From: an uncultured Lachnospiraceae bacterium
Lineage (GTDB): Bacteria > Bacillota > Clostridia > Lachnospirales > Lachnospiraceae
Reading direction: 5' to 3'
Assembly (NCBI GenBank): GCA_947577185.1
Contig: CANPUE010000006.1
Location: 86,900 to 150,899, forward strand
Length of the DNA: 64,000 nt
Positions 54,802-63,911 of this stretch are shown here, in pieces. A program made the translations under genes and the position numbers. The notes beneath the pieces were generated by a model. That model had not been told where the DNA came from, made no database searches, and saw only the letters and a list, made by a program, of their open reading frames with translations. Each line of letters starts with the position of its first letter. The first letter of the stretch is position 1.

Positions 54802-55071
54802 ATGGCATCCTGGCTTAACGATCCCGAAGTCGCACATATTGACAAGAGCAAACTCGATTTTTTACAAATGCTCGTCTTTGAAAGCGACGGCCTTTCCAAA
54901 GAACAAATGCTACCGTTCTTAATGGCAGTAGCCAAACGCAGTAAGGACAATCATATCAATTTCACACAAGAAGAAATCGACACGATCATAAAAACACTGC
55001 AAAAATATGCTGCCCCCGAAGAAATTGAAAAAATGAACAAAATGGTAGCGATGTACCGAAAACGGAGTTGA
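54802..55071 (+). CDS. Hypothetical protein (89 aa), helical
   Basis: A small soluble protein of alternating charged and hydrophobic helices (S-K-L-D-F-L-Q-M-L near residue 15, F-T-Q-E-E-I-D-T-I-I near 52, E-K-M-N-K-M-V-A-M at the end). TAGGAGG stands 8 nt before the ATG. It follows the 159-residue protein gene closely and resembles small proteins often found in this pairing in Clostridia, but I cannot name a function. Confidence 0.7.
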   Translation: MASWLNDPEVAHIDKSKLDFLQMLVFESDGLSKEQMLPFLMAVAKRSKDNHINFTQEEIDTIIKTLQKYAAPEEIEKMNKMVAMYRKRS

Positions 55072-55080
55072 AATTTTAAG

Positions 55081-55115
55081 GCCGGAGAACACCCAAAAAC
55101 AGGGCATTCTCCGGC
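55081..55115. terminator. Shared terminator between the small-gene pair and leuS
   Basis: GCCGGAGAA (55081-55089) and TTCTCCGGC (55107-55115) pair perfectly, with GGGC/ACCC partly extending the stem. T-rich sequence follows on the minus strand, so it ends leuS and possibly also the convergent pair. Confidence 0.7.
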
Positions 55116-55152
55116 ACAAAAAAGACTTTCTGTGTAAATCAGATGTTTTTCT

Positions 55153-57573
55153 CTAACGCTGTACAATATTCACGATCCTGCCTGGAACATAGATTTCTTT
55201 GACGATCGTTCCCGTCAGTTTATCCGCTACAGTCTCCTTGGCCCTGGCAATAATATCTTCTTTGGCCTCTTCTTTGCCGATCATAAGGGTTGCTCTGATC
55301 TTGCCGTTTATCTGAACGGCGATCTCCACAGTTGCCTCTACCGTCTTTTCTTCTTCATAAGTCGGCCATGCCGTCTGATAAAGCCTGCCTTCAAAACCTG
55401 CTGACTGCCAGAGTTCTTCTGTGATATGCGGAGCAACAGGATTCAATAAAGTAAGAAGCGTCTTATATTCACCCTTTGTAACTGCATTTTTCTTATAAAA
55501 ATCGTTGATCAATGCCATCATGGCTGCAATCGCCGTATTGTATTTGAGATTCTCAAAATCAGTGCTGACCTTTTTGATCGTCTGGTGCATTCTTGTTTCC
55601 AGATCTTTGGAATAAGTCATCTCCTCCGTCATGATATCCTGTAGTTTCCAGACTCTCTCCAAAAATCTGCGGCAGCCCTTTACGCCGTCGTCAGACCATG
55701 CTGCCGAAAGTTCAAACGCACCGATAAACATCTCATAAGTCCTTAACGTATCTGCTCCGTATTCTCTCACGATATCATCCGGATTCACGACATTTCCTCG
55801 CGATTTACTCATCTTCTCCCCATTGGAGCCAAGGATCATGCCGTGGGAAGTCCTCTTCGCATAGGGTTCCGGGCAGGGCACAACTTTCCCGTCATATAAA
55901 AACCTGTGCCAGAAACGAGAATACAGCAAATGCAGTGTAGTATGCTCCATGCCGCCGTTATACCAGTCTACCGGCATCCAGTAATCCAGAGCTTCCTTAC
56001 TCGCAAGACTGTTTTTGTTGTCCGGATCCGTATACCGCAGAAAATACCAGGAAGATCCCGCCCACTGCGGCATTGTATCCGTCTCTCTTTTCGCCGGGCC
56101 TCCACAGCAGGGACATGTTGTATTGACCCATTCAGTCATTGCCGCTAACGGAGACTCCCCGTTATCTGTGGGTACATAACTTTCCACCTCCGGCAGTTCT
56201 AACGGCAGTTCACTTTCATCAAGCGGAACGTAACCGCATTTGTCACAGTGCACAATCGGAATCGGTTCTCCCCAGTAACGCTGTCTGGAAAATACCCAAT
56301 CCCTCAGTTTATAATTTGTTTTGGCAGTGCCGATCCCCTTCTCTTCCAGAAAAGCGATCATCTTCTCTTTCGCTTCCGCCACACTCAATCCATTGAGAAA
56401 ATCAGAATTGCATAAAGTGCCTGTCGCCACATCCGTATATACTTCTTCCTGTACGTTTCTGCCTCCGGCTACCACCTCAATAATTGGCAGATTGAATTTT
56501 TTTGCAAAATCCCAGTCTCTCTCATCGTGTGCGGGCACCGCCATGATCGCACCTGTTCCATAGCTCATCAAAACGTAGTCGGAGATAAAGATCGGTATTT
56601 CCTTTCCGTTAACAGGGTTAATGGCTGACATGCCGTCAATCTTCACACCAGTCTTATCTTTTGCGAGTTCTGCTCTCTCGAAATCTGACTTTCTGGCCGC
56701 CTGCTCTCTGTACGCACAGATCTCATCCCAGTTTTTCAGTTCCTCTTTATATTTATCGATCAGCGGGTGTTCCGGAGACATAACCATATAGGTCGCCCCG
56801 AATAAAGTATCGCATCTTGTCGTGTAGATGCGCAGTTTTTCTTCTTTGTCTTTGATCTGGAAATCCACTTCGGCTCCGGTCGAACGTCCGATCCAGTTCT
56901 TCTGAGAAACTTTGACTTTTTCCACATAATCAACAGTATCCAGTCCCTCGATCAGCTGATCCGCATATTCTGTAATCTTTAACATCCACTGGCTCTTTAC
57001 CTTACGGACCACCTCCGATCCGCAGCGTTCGCAGACGCCGTTTACTACCTCTTCATTTGCAAGCCCGACCTTACAGGAAGTACACCAGTTGATCGGCATC
57101 TCCGATTTATAAGCCAGTCCCGCCTTAAATAATTTTAAGAAAATCCACTGTGTCCATTTATAATAATCCGGGTCTGTCGTATTAACTTCCCTGTCCCAGT
57201 CAAAAGAATACCCCAGCGCATGAAGCTGATTTTTGAAATGCACAACATTGTTCCGTGTCACGATCTTTGGATGGATATGATTTTTGATCGCATAATTTTC
57301 TGTCGGGAGGCCGAAAGCATCCCATCCCATCGGATACAGTACATTATATCCCTGCATTCTTCTCTTTCTGGCAACAATATCAAGCGCCGTGTACGGTCTT
57401 GGATGTCCCACATGAAGCCCCTGTCCAGACGGATAGGGAAATTCCACTAACGCATAGTATTTCGGTTTCGAATGATCCTCAGAAGTTTTGAACGCTTTCT
57501 CGTCATCCCAAACCTTCTGCCATTTCTGTTCCACTTCTCTGTGATTGTAAACTTCTGCCATTACTCTGTCCAT
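55153..57573 (-). CDS. leuS: Leucyl-tRNA synthetase
   Basis: An 806-residue class I aminoacyl-tRNA synthetase. The HIGH-type motif is H-V-G-H (residue about 50), the KMSKS motif is E-K-M-S-K-S-R-G-N (near 585), and a zinc-type C-x-x-C segment and editing domain lie between. AGGAAAGG favours the ATG at 57573; one at 57561 (M-A-E-V-Y-N-H-R) is an alternative. Bacterial length and order are normal. It has its own promoter with a leader of only about 60 nt, so T-box control is not possible here. Confidence 0.97.
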   Translation of the reverse strand: MDRVMAEVYNHREVEQKWQKVWDDEKAFKTSEDHSKPKYYALVEFPYPSGQGLHVGHPRPYTALDIVARKRRMQGYNVLYPMGWDAFGLPTENYAIKNHIHPKIVTRNNVVHFKNQLHALGYSFDWDREVNTTDPDYYKWTQWIFLKLFKAGLAYKSEMPINWCTSCKVGLANEEVVNGVCERCGSEVVRKVKSQWMLKITEYADQLIEGLDTVDYVEKVKVSQKNWIGRSTGAEVDFQIKDKEEKLRIYTTRCDTLFGATYMVMSPEHPLIDKYKEELKNWDEICAYREQAARKSDFERAELAKDKTGVKIDGMSAINPVNGKEIPIFISDYVLMSYGTGAIMAVPAHDERDWDFAKKFNLPIIEVVAGGRNVQEEVYTDVATGTLCNSDFLNGLSVAEAKEKMIAFLEEKGIGTAKTNYKLRDWVFSRQRYWGEPIPIVHCDKCGYVPLDESELPLELPEVESYVPTDNGESPLAAMTEWVNTTCPCCGGPAKRETDTMPQWAGSSWYFLRYTDPDNKNSLASKEALDYWMPVDWYNGGMEHTTLHLLYSRFWHRFLYDGKVVPCPEPYAKRTSHGMILGSNGEKMSKSRGNVVNPDDIVREYGADTLRTYEMFIGAFELSAAWSDDGVKGCRRFLERVWKLQDIMTEEMTYSKDLETRMHQTIKKVSTDFENLKYNTAIAAMMALINDFYKKNAVTKGEYKTLLTLLNPVAPHITEELWQSAGFEGRLYQTAWPTYEEEKTVEATVEIAVQINGKIRATLMIGKEEAKEDIIARAKETVADKLTGTIVKEIYVPGRIVNIVQR

Positions 57574-57636
57574 ATCCTTTCCTGCGGCGCCCTGCCAGAT
57601 GATGCCTGTCAGACGCACATCCTTAAAACAATTCTC

Positions 57637-57664
57637 ATTTTACTATACCCATATAATTTGTCAA
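57637..57664 (-). promoter_or_regulatory. Promoter of leuS
   Basis: TTGACA (57659-57664) and TAAAAT (57637-57642) with a 16-nt spacer on the minus strand. Confidence 0.65.
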
Positions 57665-57712
57665 CCTTTAATTCGTGTGAATACGGGATCATCCCGGCAT
57701 AATCCGCACACA

Positions 57713-57755
57713 AAAACAGGATGCTGTATTCCCCAATACATCCGCATCCTGTTTT
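57713..57755 (-). terminator. Terminator after the EF-G-like gene
   Basis: AAAACAGGATGC (57713-57724) pairs with GCATCCTGTTTT (57744-57755), with an inner TGTATT/AATACA stem; the minus-strand hairpin ends in a TTTTT run. It lies about 60 nt past the stop codon. Confidence 0.85.
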
Positions 57756-57815
57756 CCTTCTCCAAAAAGGAAGTCTGTCTGCCAAAAGCAACGATCCTTT
57801 TGCACACAAATCTTC

Positions 57816-59903
57816 TTATTCTTCTCCGGAATCTGTCTTTCCTGCTCTGGCAGCGACTTCTTTCTCCTGTACATCGCTCGGAGCCTGTTCATATCTTACA
57901 AAATGATATTCGTAGGTGCCTCTTCCTCCTGTCATAGAACGAAGGTCCGTACAATATCCATGCAGACAGGAAATCGGAATGTCCGCTTCGATCACCTGTT
58001 TGCCGTCGGTCGTAGGATTCATGCCAAGCACTCTGCCTCGCCGTTTGTTTAAATCTCCCATGATGTCACCCGTATAAGCATCCGGTACGGTTACCTTTAA
58101 AGATGCAATCGGCTCAAGCAGAATCGGTTTCGCTTCCATGAATCCTTTCTTAAATGCCTGAATGGTCGCCATCTTGAATGCCATTTCGGAAGAATCTACC
58201 GGATGGTAAGAACCATCGTATAAGATCGCCTTCACGCCGACTACCGGGTACGCCGCAAGCGGTCCGCTCTGAACAGAATCCTGTAACCCTTTCTCCACTG
58301 CCGGGAAAAAGTTCTTGGGTACGGCACCGCCGACTACCATCTGTTCAAATACATAAGTCTCATCCAGATTTCCGGAGGGCTCAAATTTCATTTTAACATG
58401 ACCATACTGTCCATGCCCGCCGGACTGCTTTTTATACTTATATTCCACATCAGATTTTTTCTGAATGGTCTCTCTGTATGCCACCTTGGGCTCATAGAGT
58501 TTAATGCCTGCTTTATATTCACTGAGCAGTCTGCTCGTAACAACTTCCAAATGCAGGTCACCCATACCATAAAGGAGTGTCTGCTTATTCTCCGCGTCGT
58601 TCACAACCTTCAATGTCTGGTCTTCATGTGTCATCTTCTGCAATGACTGGGAAATCTTATCGATATCTGCTTTGTTCTGCGCCTGATACCGCATCACAGT
58701 ATACGGCGTGGAGATCTCAGTCTTTCCGTAACGGATAACATGTGCCTTCGTGGAAAGTGTATCTCCCGTCCTGGCAGCCGTCAGTTTGGCAATCGCACCG
58801 ATATCTCCGGCATGAAGTTCTTTCATCTCGATCGGTTTGCCGCCCTGAAGCACATATAATTTGCTGATCTTTTCTTCTACATCTTTATCTTCGTTATAGA
58901 TCAGGTCATCGCTTTTGATAACACCGGAGCATACTTTAATGAGAGAATATTTTCCGATAAACGGATCCACAATCGTCTTGAAAATATAAGCTGACTTGGG
59001 CTTTGCAAAATCATAGTTCGCCGCAAAGATCTCATTCGTCTTCATATCGATTCCGGCGATCTCTCTGTTCTCCGGACTCGGTATATATTTGATGATATCA
59101 TCAAGCAGCGTATAGATACCCTGACATAACAGGCTCGAACCCATCGACATCGGCACGATGCTGCCTTCCATGACATTATTCCTGAGCGCCGCCCTGATCT
59201 CCGCCTCAGAGAAAGATTCTCCGTTAAAATAACGTTCCATGAACTCTTCACTCGTCTCTGCAACCGCCTCCATCAGCGCATCCCTGCAAAGCTGCAGATT
59301 CGCCTTACTGTATTCGGGCATATCGCATTCTACGACTTCTTTGTCTTTCCAGCGGTACGCCTGCTCTGTAATGACATTGATATAGCCTACAAACTTCTCA
59401 TTTTCACGGATCGGCAGATGGAAAGGCGCCATTTTTTTGCCGTATTTTTCAGTCATATCCTCGACAACCTGTCGGAACGACGCATTGTCAATATCCATAT
59501 CCGTTACAAAGACAAAACGGGGCAGTTTGTATTTTTCACAAAGTTCCCATGCTTTCTCTGCACCGACTTCCATGCCGGCCTTACCTGAAATAACAATAAT
59601 CGCGGCATCTGCTGCACCAACCGCTTCTTCTACTTCACCTACAAAATCAAAAAATCCCGGTGTATCAAGCAGATTGACCTTCACACCTTCCCATTCAACC
59701 GGAACAACGGAAGTGGTAATAGATATCTGGCGCTTCTGTTCTTCTTTCCCATAATCGCTGATCGTATTTCCGTCAGATACTTTCCCCATACGGGAAGTTA
59801 CGCCGGCTAAATACGCCATAGCTTCTACGAGGCTGGTCTTTCCACAGCCGCCATGCCCTAATAACACTACGTTACGAATTTTGTCAGTTGTGTAAACATT
59901 CAT
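57816..59903 (-). CDS. Elongation factor G-like GTPase (EF-G paralogue)
   Basis: A 695-residue translational GTPase with the EF-G domain order. The P-loop G-H-G-G-C-G-K-T-S (16-24) and D-T-P-G-F (G3) are intact, but the usual base-specificity motif N-K-x-D (G4) reads T-D-M-D within F-V-T-D-M-D-I-D. It belongs to the EF-G2/EF-G-like group rather than canonical FusA, which normally lies by the rps12/rps7 genes; none is here. Such paralogues are of unclear role (ribosome recycling, stress). GGAGG precedes the ATG. Confidence 0.9.
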   Translation of the reverse strand: MNVYTTDKIRNVVLLGHGGCGKTSLVEAMAYLAGVTSRMGKVSDGNTISDYGKEEQKRQISITTSVVPVEWEGVKVNLLDTPGFFDFVGEVEEAVGAADAAIIVISGKAGMEVGAEKAWELCEKYKLPRFVFVTDMDIDNASFRQVVEDMTEKYGKKMAPFHLPIRENEKFVGYINVITEQAYRWKDKEVVECDMPEYSKANLQLCRDALMEAVAETSEEFMERYFNGESFSEAEIRAALRNNVMEGSIVPMSMGSSLLCQGIYTLLDDIIKYIPSPENREIAGIDMKTNEIFAANYDFAKPKSAYIFKTIVDPFIGKYSLIKVCSGVIKSDDLIYNEDKDVEEKISKLYVLQGGKPIEMKELHAGDIGAIAKLTAARTGDTLSTKAHVIRYGKTEISTPYTVMRYQAQNKADIDKISQSLQKMTHEDQTLKVVNDAENKQTLLYGMGDLHLEVVTSRLLSEYKAGIKLYEPKVAYRETIQKKSDVEYKYKKQSGGHGQYGHVKMKFEPSGNLDETYVFEQMVVGGAVPKNFFPAVEKGLQDSVQSGPLAAYPVVGVKAILYDGSYHPVDSSEMAFKMATIQAFKKGFMEAKPILLEPIASLKVTVPDAYTGDIMGDLNKRRGRVLGMNPTTDGKQVIEADIPISCLHGYCTDLRSMTGGRGTYEYHFVRYEQAPSDVQEKEVAARAGKTDSGEE

Positions 59904-59998
59904 AGCTTATCCTCCAATTCCACCATTCATGTCGAATATTAAGGGTATTTCCCATTTTTACAGGAATCACTTGTCTCATCACATGATATGATGTATAT

Positions 59999-60027
59999 AT
60001 TCTACTAAATATTTTCTTAAAATGCAA
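59999..60027 (-). promoter_or_regulatory. Promoter of the EF-G-like gene
   Basis: TTGCAT (60022-60027) and TAGAAT (59999-60004) with a 17-nt spacer on the minus strand, leaving a leader of nearly 90 nt. Confidence 0.55.
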
Positions 60028-60096
60028 TATTTTTTGAATATTTTGCACACTTAATATGATTTTATTTTTCAGCTCAATGTGATAATTGCCTAAGAT

Positions 60097-60125
60097 TTGA
60101 CGAATTGGTAATGATGATATATGAT
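60097..60125 (+). promoter_or_regulatory. Promoter of tyrA-aroA
   Basis: TTGACG (60097-60102) and TATGAT (60120-60125) with a 17-nt spacer, about 30 nt before the tyrA start. Confidence 0.6.
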
Positions 60126-60160
60126 AGTACTAAATAATAACGGAAGGAATGGTTATTTAC

Positions 60161-61300
60161 ATGTCAGACTTTACCTGTGGTTTTATCGGACTTGGCCTGA
60201 TCGGCGGTTCCATCGCCAAAGCCATTCATCAAAAACTGCCGGACGCGCATCTGATCGCATATGACACCAATAATTCTTCTTTGGAACTGGCCCTGCAGGA
60301 AGGCGTCATTGAAGAAGCCTGTTCCGGCATCGGTGCCTCTTTCGGTCGCTGTGATTACGTTTTTTTATGTGCTCCGGTCACTCACAATGACGAAAACCTC
60401 ATTACGTTAAAAAAATATCTTTCTCCTGACGTGATCCTCACAGATGCGGGCAGCGTCAAGACAGGAATCCATGAGCATATTGCTGCGGCAGGGCTGGATG
60501 AGGTCTTTATCGGCGGCCATCCGATGGCAGGTTCCGAACGCTTCGGTTATGCCAATGCCAGGGCTTCCCTCTTTGAAAATGCCTATTACATACTGACCCC
60601 CACAGAAAAAACAAAAGTAGAGAAGCTCGCGGCCTGTCAGACTCTGGTACAGACAATCGGCGCGATCCCGCTTATCCTGCCATACAGTCAGCACGACTAT
60701 GTCACGGCGGCCATCTCTCATCTGCCGCATGTCATCGCCGCATCACTCGTCAATCTTGTCAAAAGAGAAGATTCGAAAGAAGGCATCATGAAGATGATTG
60801 CGGCCGGCGGCTTTAAGGACATCACGCGAATCGCTTCCTCTTCTCCCACAATGTGGCAGCAGATCTGTCTGACGAACACTGAAAATATTTCCGCCTTATT
60901 GGGCCGGTATATTGAAGATCTGACGGCTTTTAGACAGATATTGGAGCAGCACGATGAAACAGCGCTTTATCACTTTTTTGACAACGCAAGGGCCTATCGG
61001 GACTCTTTTGTCAACAGTTCAAACGGACCAATCAAGACCGAACATGTGATCACAGTCGATATCGCCGATAAACCCGGCACGATCGCCGCGATCGCTTCTC
61101 TGTTAGCCTCAAATGATATCAGCATCAAAAACATCGGCATCAATCATAACAGAGAACTGGCCGAAGGCGCGCTGCGCATCGAATTCTATGACGAAAATAC
61201 CGCCGCCTGCGCCTCTGCCGTTCTGCAGGAGAAGGGCTACGGTATCCACAATAAACAGGAGCGGCCGGAAACAGGCCGGGAAAGGCAGATAAAATCATGA
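60161..61300 (+). CDS. tyrA: Prephenate dehydrogenase with ACT domain
   Basis: A 379-residue enzyme oxidising prephenate to 4-hydroxyphenylpyruvate in tyrosine synthesis. NAD site G-L-G-L-I-G-G-S-I (about 8-16), catalytic segment G-G-H-P-M-A-G-S-E near 118-126, and a C-terminal ACT domain (about 300-365, V-D-I-A-D-K-P-G-T-I-A-A-I-A) that probably binds tyrosine for feedback inhibition. AAGGA lies 12 nt before the ATG at 60161; the ATG at 60149 is too near that site. It overlaps aroA by 4 nt (ATGA). Confidence 0.95.
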   Translation: MSDFTCGFIGLGLIGGSIAKAIHQKLPDAHLIAYDTNNSSLELALQEGVIEEACSGIGASFGRCDYVFLCAPVTHNDENLITLKKYLSPDVILTDAGSVKTGIHEHIAAAGLDEVFIGGHPMAGSERFGYANARASLFENAYYILTPTEKTKVEKLAACQTLVQTIGAIPLILPYSQHDYVTAAISHLPHVIAASLVNLVKREDSKEGIMKMIAAGGFKDITRIASSSPTMWQQICLTNTENISALLGRYIEDLTAFRQILEQHDETALYHFFDNARAYRDSFVNSSNGPIKTEHVITVDIADKPGTIAAIASLLASNDISIKNIGINHNRELAEGALRIEFYDENTAACASAVLQEKGYGIHNKQERPETGRERQIKS

Positions 61301-62556
61301 CAGGATTACATGGAGAAATCACGATTCCAGGAGATAAATCAATTTCACACAGAGCCGTAATGTTCGGTGCACTCGCAGACGGACTGACGCAGATCACCCA
61401 TTTTCTGCAGGGCGCTGACTGTCTGTCTACAATCGACTGTTTCCGCAGACTCGGCATAGAAATTGAAAACACACCCGAAAAAATATTGATCCACGGAAAA
61501 GGTCTGCACGGCTTACAGGCATCCGCCTCCGCACTGGATGTAGGGAACAGCGGCACGACGACCCGCCTGATCTCCGGCATTTTGGCGGCCCAGCCCTTCG
61601 AAACAGTTTTAGACGGGGACGATTCTATCCGAAAACGCCCGATGCGCAGGATCATGGAACCCCTTTCCATGATGGGGGCAGATCTTATCAGCATAAAGGA
61701 AAATGACTGTGCACCGCTCCGCATCAGAGGCAATGCGCTGCACGGCATCCATTATCATTCAAAAGTCGCTTCTGCACAGGTCAAATCTGCAGTCCTTCTG
61801 GCCGGCCTGTATGCCGACGGGGAGACAAAAGTAACGGAACCCGCCGTCAGCCGCAACCATTCCGAGATTATGCTGCGTTACTTTGGCGCTGATGTCCATA
61901 CCACAGGAACGACCGCAGCCATTAAGCCGCAGCCGCATCTTACCGGACAATCTGTAACGGTGCCGGGTGATATCTCTTCTGCCGCTTATTTCATTGCCGC
62001 AGGACTGCTCATTCCGAATTCGGAAATTCTGATCCGGAATGTGGGCATCAACCCGACCAGAGACGGCATCCTGAAAACCGCCCTCGCCATGGGCGGCGAT
62101 ATCACCCTGCTAAATGAACGCCGCGAAGGAGAACCTACTGCGGACTTACTCGTAAAATCCAGTTCTCTCCACGGCATTACGATCGAAGGGGATATCATTC
62201 CGACTCTGATCGACGAAATTCCCATCATTAACATTATGGCAGCGGCAGCCGAAGGCAAAACGGTCATAAAAGATGCTGCGGAATTGAAGGTCAAAGAGTC
62301 TGACCGGATTAAGGTTATGGTACAGTATTTGACCACTATGGGCGCAGAGATCACGGGGACAGATGATGGAATGATCATAGAAGGCGGCAGACCGCTCCAC
62401 GGCGCCGTGATCGATTCTCACTTAGACCACAGAATCGCCATGAGTTTTTCCATTGCCGCCCTGCTTGCAGAAGGGGAAACAAAAATAAAAGGAAGTGAGC
62501 TGGTAAACATCAGCTACCCTTCCTTCTATGACGATCTGAACAGACTGCGCAGATAA
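61297..62556 (+). CDS. aroA: 3-phosphoshikimate 1-carboxyvinyltransferase (EPSP synthase)
   Basis: A 419-residue EPSP synthase of the shikimate pathway that joins phosphoenolpyruvate to shikimate-3-phosphate. Signatures: D-K-S-I-S-H-R (Lys and Ser of the substrate site, near residue 15), G-N-S-G-T-T-T-R near 85, K-E-S-D-R-I near 330 and L-D-H-R-I-A-M near 375. It starts inside the tyrA stop codon, so the two are translated as a coupled pair. Confidence 0.97.
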   Translation: MTGLHGEITIPGDKSISHRAVMFGALADGLTQITHFLQGADCLSTIDCFRRLGIEIENTPEKILIHGKGLHGLQASASALDVGNSGTTTRLISGILAAQPFETVLDGDDSIRKRPMRRIMEPLSMMGADLISIKENDCAPLRIRGNALHGIHYHSKVASAQVKSAVLLAGLYADGETKVTEPAVSRNHSEIMLRYFGADVHTTGTTAAIKPQPHLTGQSVTVPGDISSAAYFIAAGLLIPNSEILIRNVGINPTRDGILKTALAMGGDITLLNERREGEPTADLLVKSSSLHGITIEGDIIPTLIDEIPIINIMAAAAEGKTVIKDAAELKVKESDRIKVMVQYLTTMGAEITGTDDGMIIEGGRPLHGAVIDSHLDHRIAMSFSIAALLAEGETKIKGSELVNISYPSFYDDLNRLRR

Positions 62557-62574
62557 AATTCATCACAAAACACA

Positions 62575-63078
62575 CTAACTGCCGGAAGACAGTTTCACCA
62601 GCAGACGATTCATAAAATAGGAAACTACCATACAGGCAATCCCTGCTATACTGCCATACCAGTTCAGCGCGATGTCTGTTGCCTGAAAATGTCTTCCCTC
62701 TACAAATTGCTTATAGTATTCCGTGTAATAAGCCAGTATGTAACAGGCGCCGCCTGACAGCGCAACACCCAGAATCCGATAATACCGCCTGAAAAATACC
62801 ATACTCACGAATGTCGTCATAAAACCCACGACGAAAAACAGTCCCAAATGAGCAACATAACGCAGCATCTTGCCGATGGTTTTCACCTGCTCTTCCGTCG
62901 GATGTGTATACATTCTATGTGCGATCGTCGCAGCAATATCCATTGTCGTGCTTGTAGAGCGGTTGCCATCCTGAAATGAAACGATCAAAACAAAATATAA
63001 GAGCAGCAATAATGCGGCTACCGATGCAAAAATAACGGTTACTTCCAGCCAGATATTTCTATTTTTCCTGTTATTCAT
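62575..63078 (-). CDS. VanZ-family membrane protein
   Basis: A 167-residue protein with four hydrophobic segments (about 9-33, 78-100, 103-122 and 135-158) and the VanZ features H-L-G-L-F-F-V-V-G-F near 92 and D-I-A-L-N-W-Y-G-S near 132. VanZ of Enterococcus gives low-level teicoplanin resistance; most relatives are unstudied. There is no van cluster nearby, so resistance should not be assumed. AGAAGG precedes the ATG. Confidence 0.85.
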   Translation of the reverse strand: MNNRKNRNIWLEVTVIFASVAALLLLLYFVLIVSFQDGNRSTSTTMDIAATIAHRMYTHPTEEQVKTIGKMLRYVAHLGLFFVVGFMTTFVSMVFFRRYYRILGVALSGGACYILAYYTEYYKQFVEGRHFQATDIALNWYGSIAGIACMVVSYFMNRLLVKLSSGS

Positions 63079-63137
63079 AAAGCCTTCTTCTAATCCCCTA
63101 TCTTCCCCGATACCTTTCTATCGCAAATATATTTTTT

Positions 63138-63166
63138 ATTTTACCTTATTCGGGGGGATTTGTAAA
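63138..63166 (-). promoter_or_regulatory. Promoter of the VanZ-family gene
   Basis: TTTACA (63161-63166) and TAAAAT (63138-63143) with a 17-nt spacer on the minus strand. Confidence 0.55.
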
Positions 63167-63243
63167 GAAAGCAGCATATGCAGCTGCGACTCTCCTGTTT
63201 TCCTGTATCACCCTACGCCCATATATTTTCAATCTGTACTATT

Positions 63244-63517
63244 TTAAAACAATTCCGAGTGCGTACCGGCACGGTAAATCATCAACACCAAAACGTTATC
63301 CATCACCTCATATACCAATAACCAATCCGGCTCCACATGGCATTCCCTACATCCGATATAATCACCACTCAAGTTATGGTCACGATATTTTGGTTCCAAT
63401 TTTTTGCCCTCTGCAATCGTACTGATTACCTCAAAAAGCTTTTCAATATCTTTCCCCTGCTTTTTCCAGTTTCAAATCCCGTTTAAACTGCCCTGTGAAT
63501 TTTACTTCATACTTCAT
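63244..63517 (-). pseudogene. YafQ/RelE-type toxin gene, frameshifted
   Basis: The ATG at 63517, 6 nt after AAAGGAGG, starts M-K-Y-E-V-K-F-T-G-Q-F-K-R-D-L-K-L-E-K, typical of YafQ toxins, but the frame stops after 24 residues. Shifting frame at an A5 run (63460-63465) restores the rest of the family: G-K-D-I-E-K-L-F-E-V-I, then K-Y-R-D-H-N-L-S-G-D-Y, E-C-H-V-E-P-D-W-L-L-V-Y-E and Y-R-A-G-T-H-S-E-L-F before TAA at 63244. Total length is one nt over a multiple of three, equal to a 2-nt loss or 1-nt gain. The catalytic region is otherwise intact, so the damage looks recent. The ATG overlaps the antitoxin gene by 11 nt. Confidence 0.85.
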
Positions 63518-63785
63518 CCAGAGCCTCCTTTAATTCACTGAGGCTCTTATATCCTCTTACATTCGGATCAGCGGCAATCCGCCTCCCTTCAGCGATAGCA
63601 GTCATTGTTATTTCATTGGGCATATTCAGCTTTAACGAAAAAGGTATGCCATTTTCCCGAATAGTCTGTCTTAGAAACATATTTACTGCCGTAGTCATAT
63701 TCAGACCAAGTTCCGCAAAGATACGCTCTGCCGCTTCTTTCACCTCTTTGTCCGTTCGTATATTCAAATTTGTTACTGTCGCCAT
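63507..63785 (-). CDS. RelB/DinJ-family antitoxin
   Basis: A 92-residue antitoxin: N-terminal ribbon-helix-helix DNA-binding part (M-A-T-V-T-N-L-N-I-R-T-D-K-E-V-K then A-E-L-G-L-N-M-T-T-A-V-N-M-F-L) and a C-terminal toxin-neutralising tail (L-S-E-L-K-E-A-L-D-E-V). GAGGAGG precedes the ATG at 63785; the longer frame to 63893 runs into the promoter. It lies before the damaged toxin, with which it overlaps, and should repress its own promoter. Confidence 0.92.
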   Translation of the reverse strand: MATVTNLNIRTDKEVKEAAERIFAELGLNMTTAVNMFLRQTIRENGIPFSLKLNMPNEITMTAIAEGRRIAADPNVRGYKSLSELKEALDEV

Positions 63786-63856
63786 ATTATATACCTCCTC
63801 TTTACATGTAATGCGAAAACACATTATCATTCTCAATCTTATTAACATAAGGGCAG

Positions 63857-63911
63857 TTTGCGTAATATACTGTCTTTTGCCTATTATACGCAAATCGCTT
63901 TATGTCGTCAA
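63857..63911 (-). promoter_or_regulatory. Promoter and inverted-repeat operator of the DinJ-YafQ pair
   Basis: TTGACG (63906-63911) and TATAAT (63883-63888) with a 17-nt spacer. An inverted repeat TTTGCGTA (63857-63864) / TACGCAAA (63887-63894) spans the -10 and start region, fitting binding by the antitoxin or complex. Nothing else is seen from 63912 to the window end. Confidence 0.7.

Noticed and set aside
57574..57664. T-box leader before leuS
   Set aside because: The leader from promoter to start is about 60 nt and has no T-box sequence or antiterminator.
62575..63078. Glycopeptide resistance gene
   Set aside because: VanZ-family membership alone, with no vanA/H/X or VanRS genes in the window, does not support resistance.
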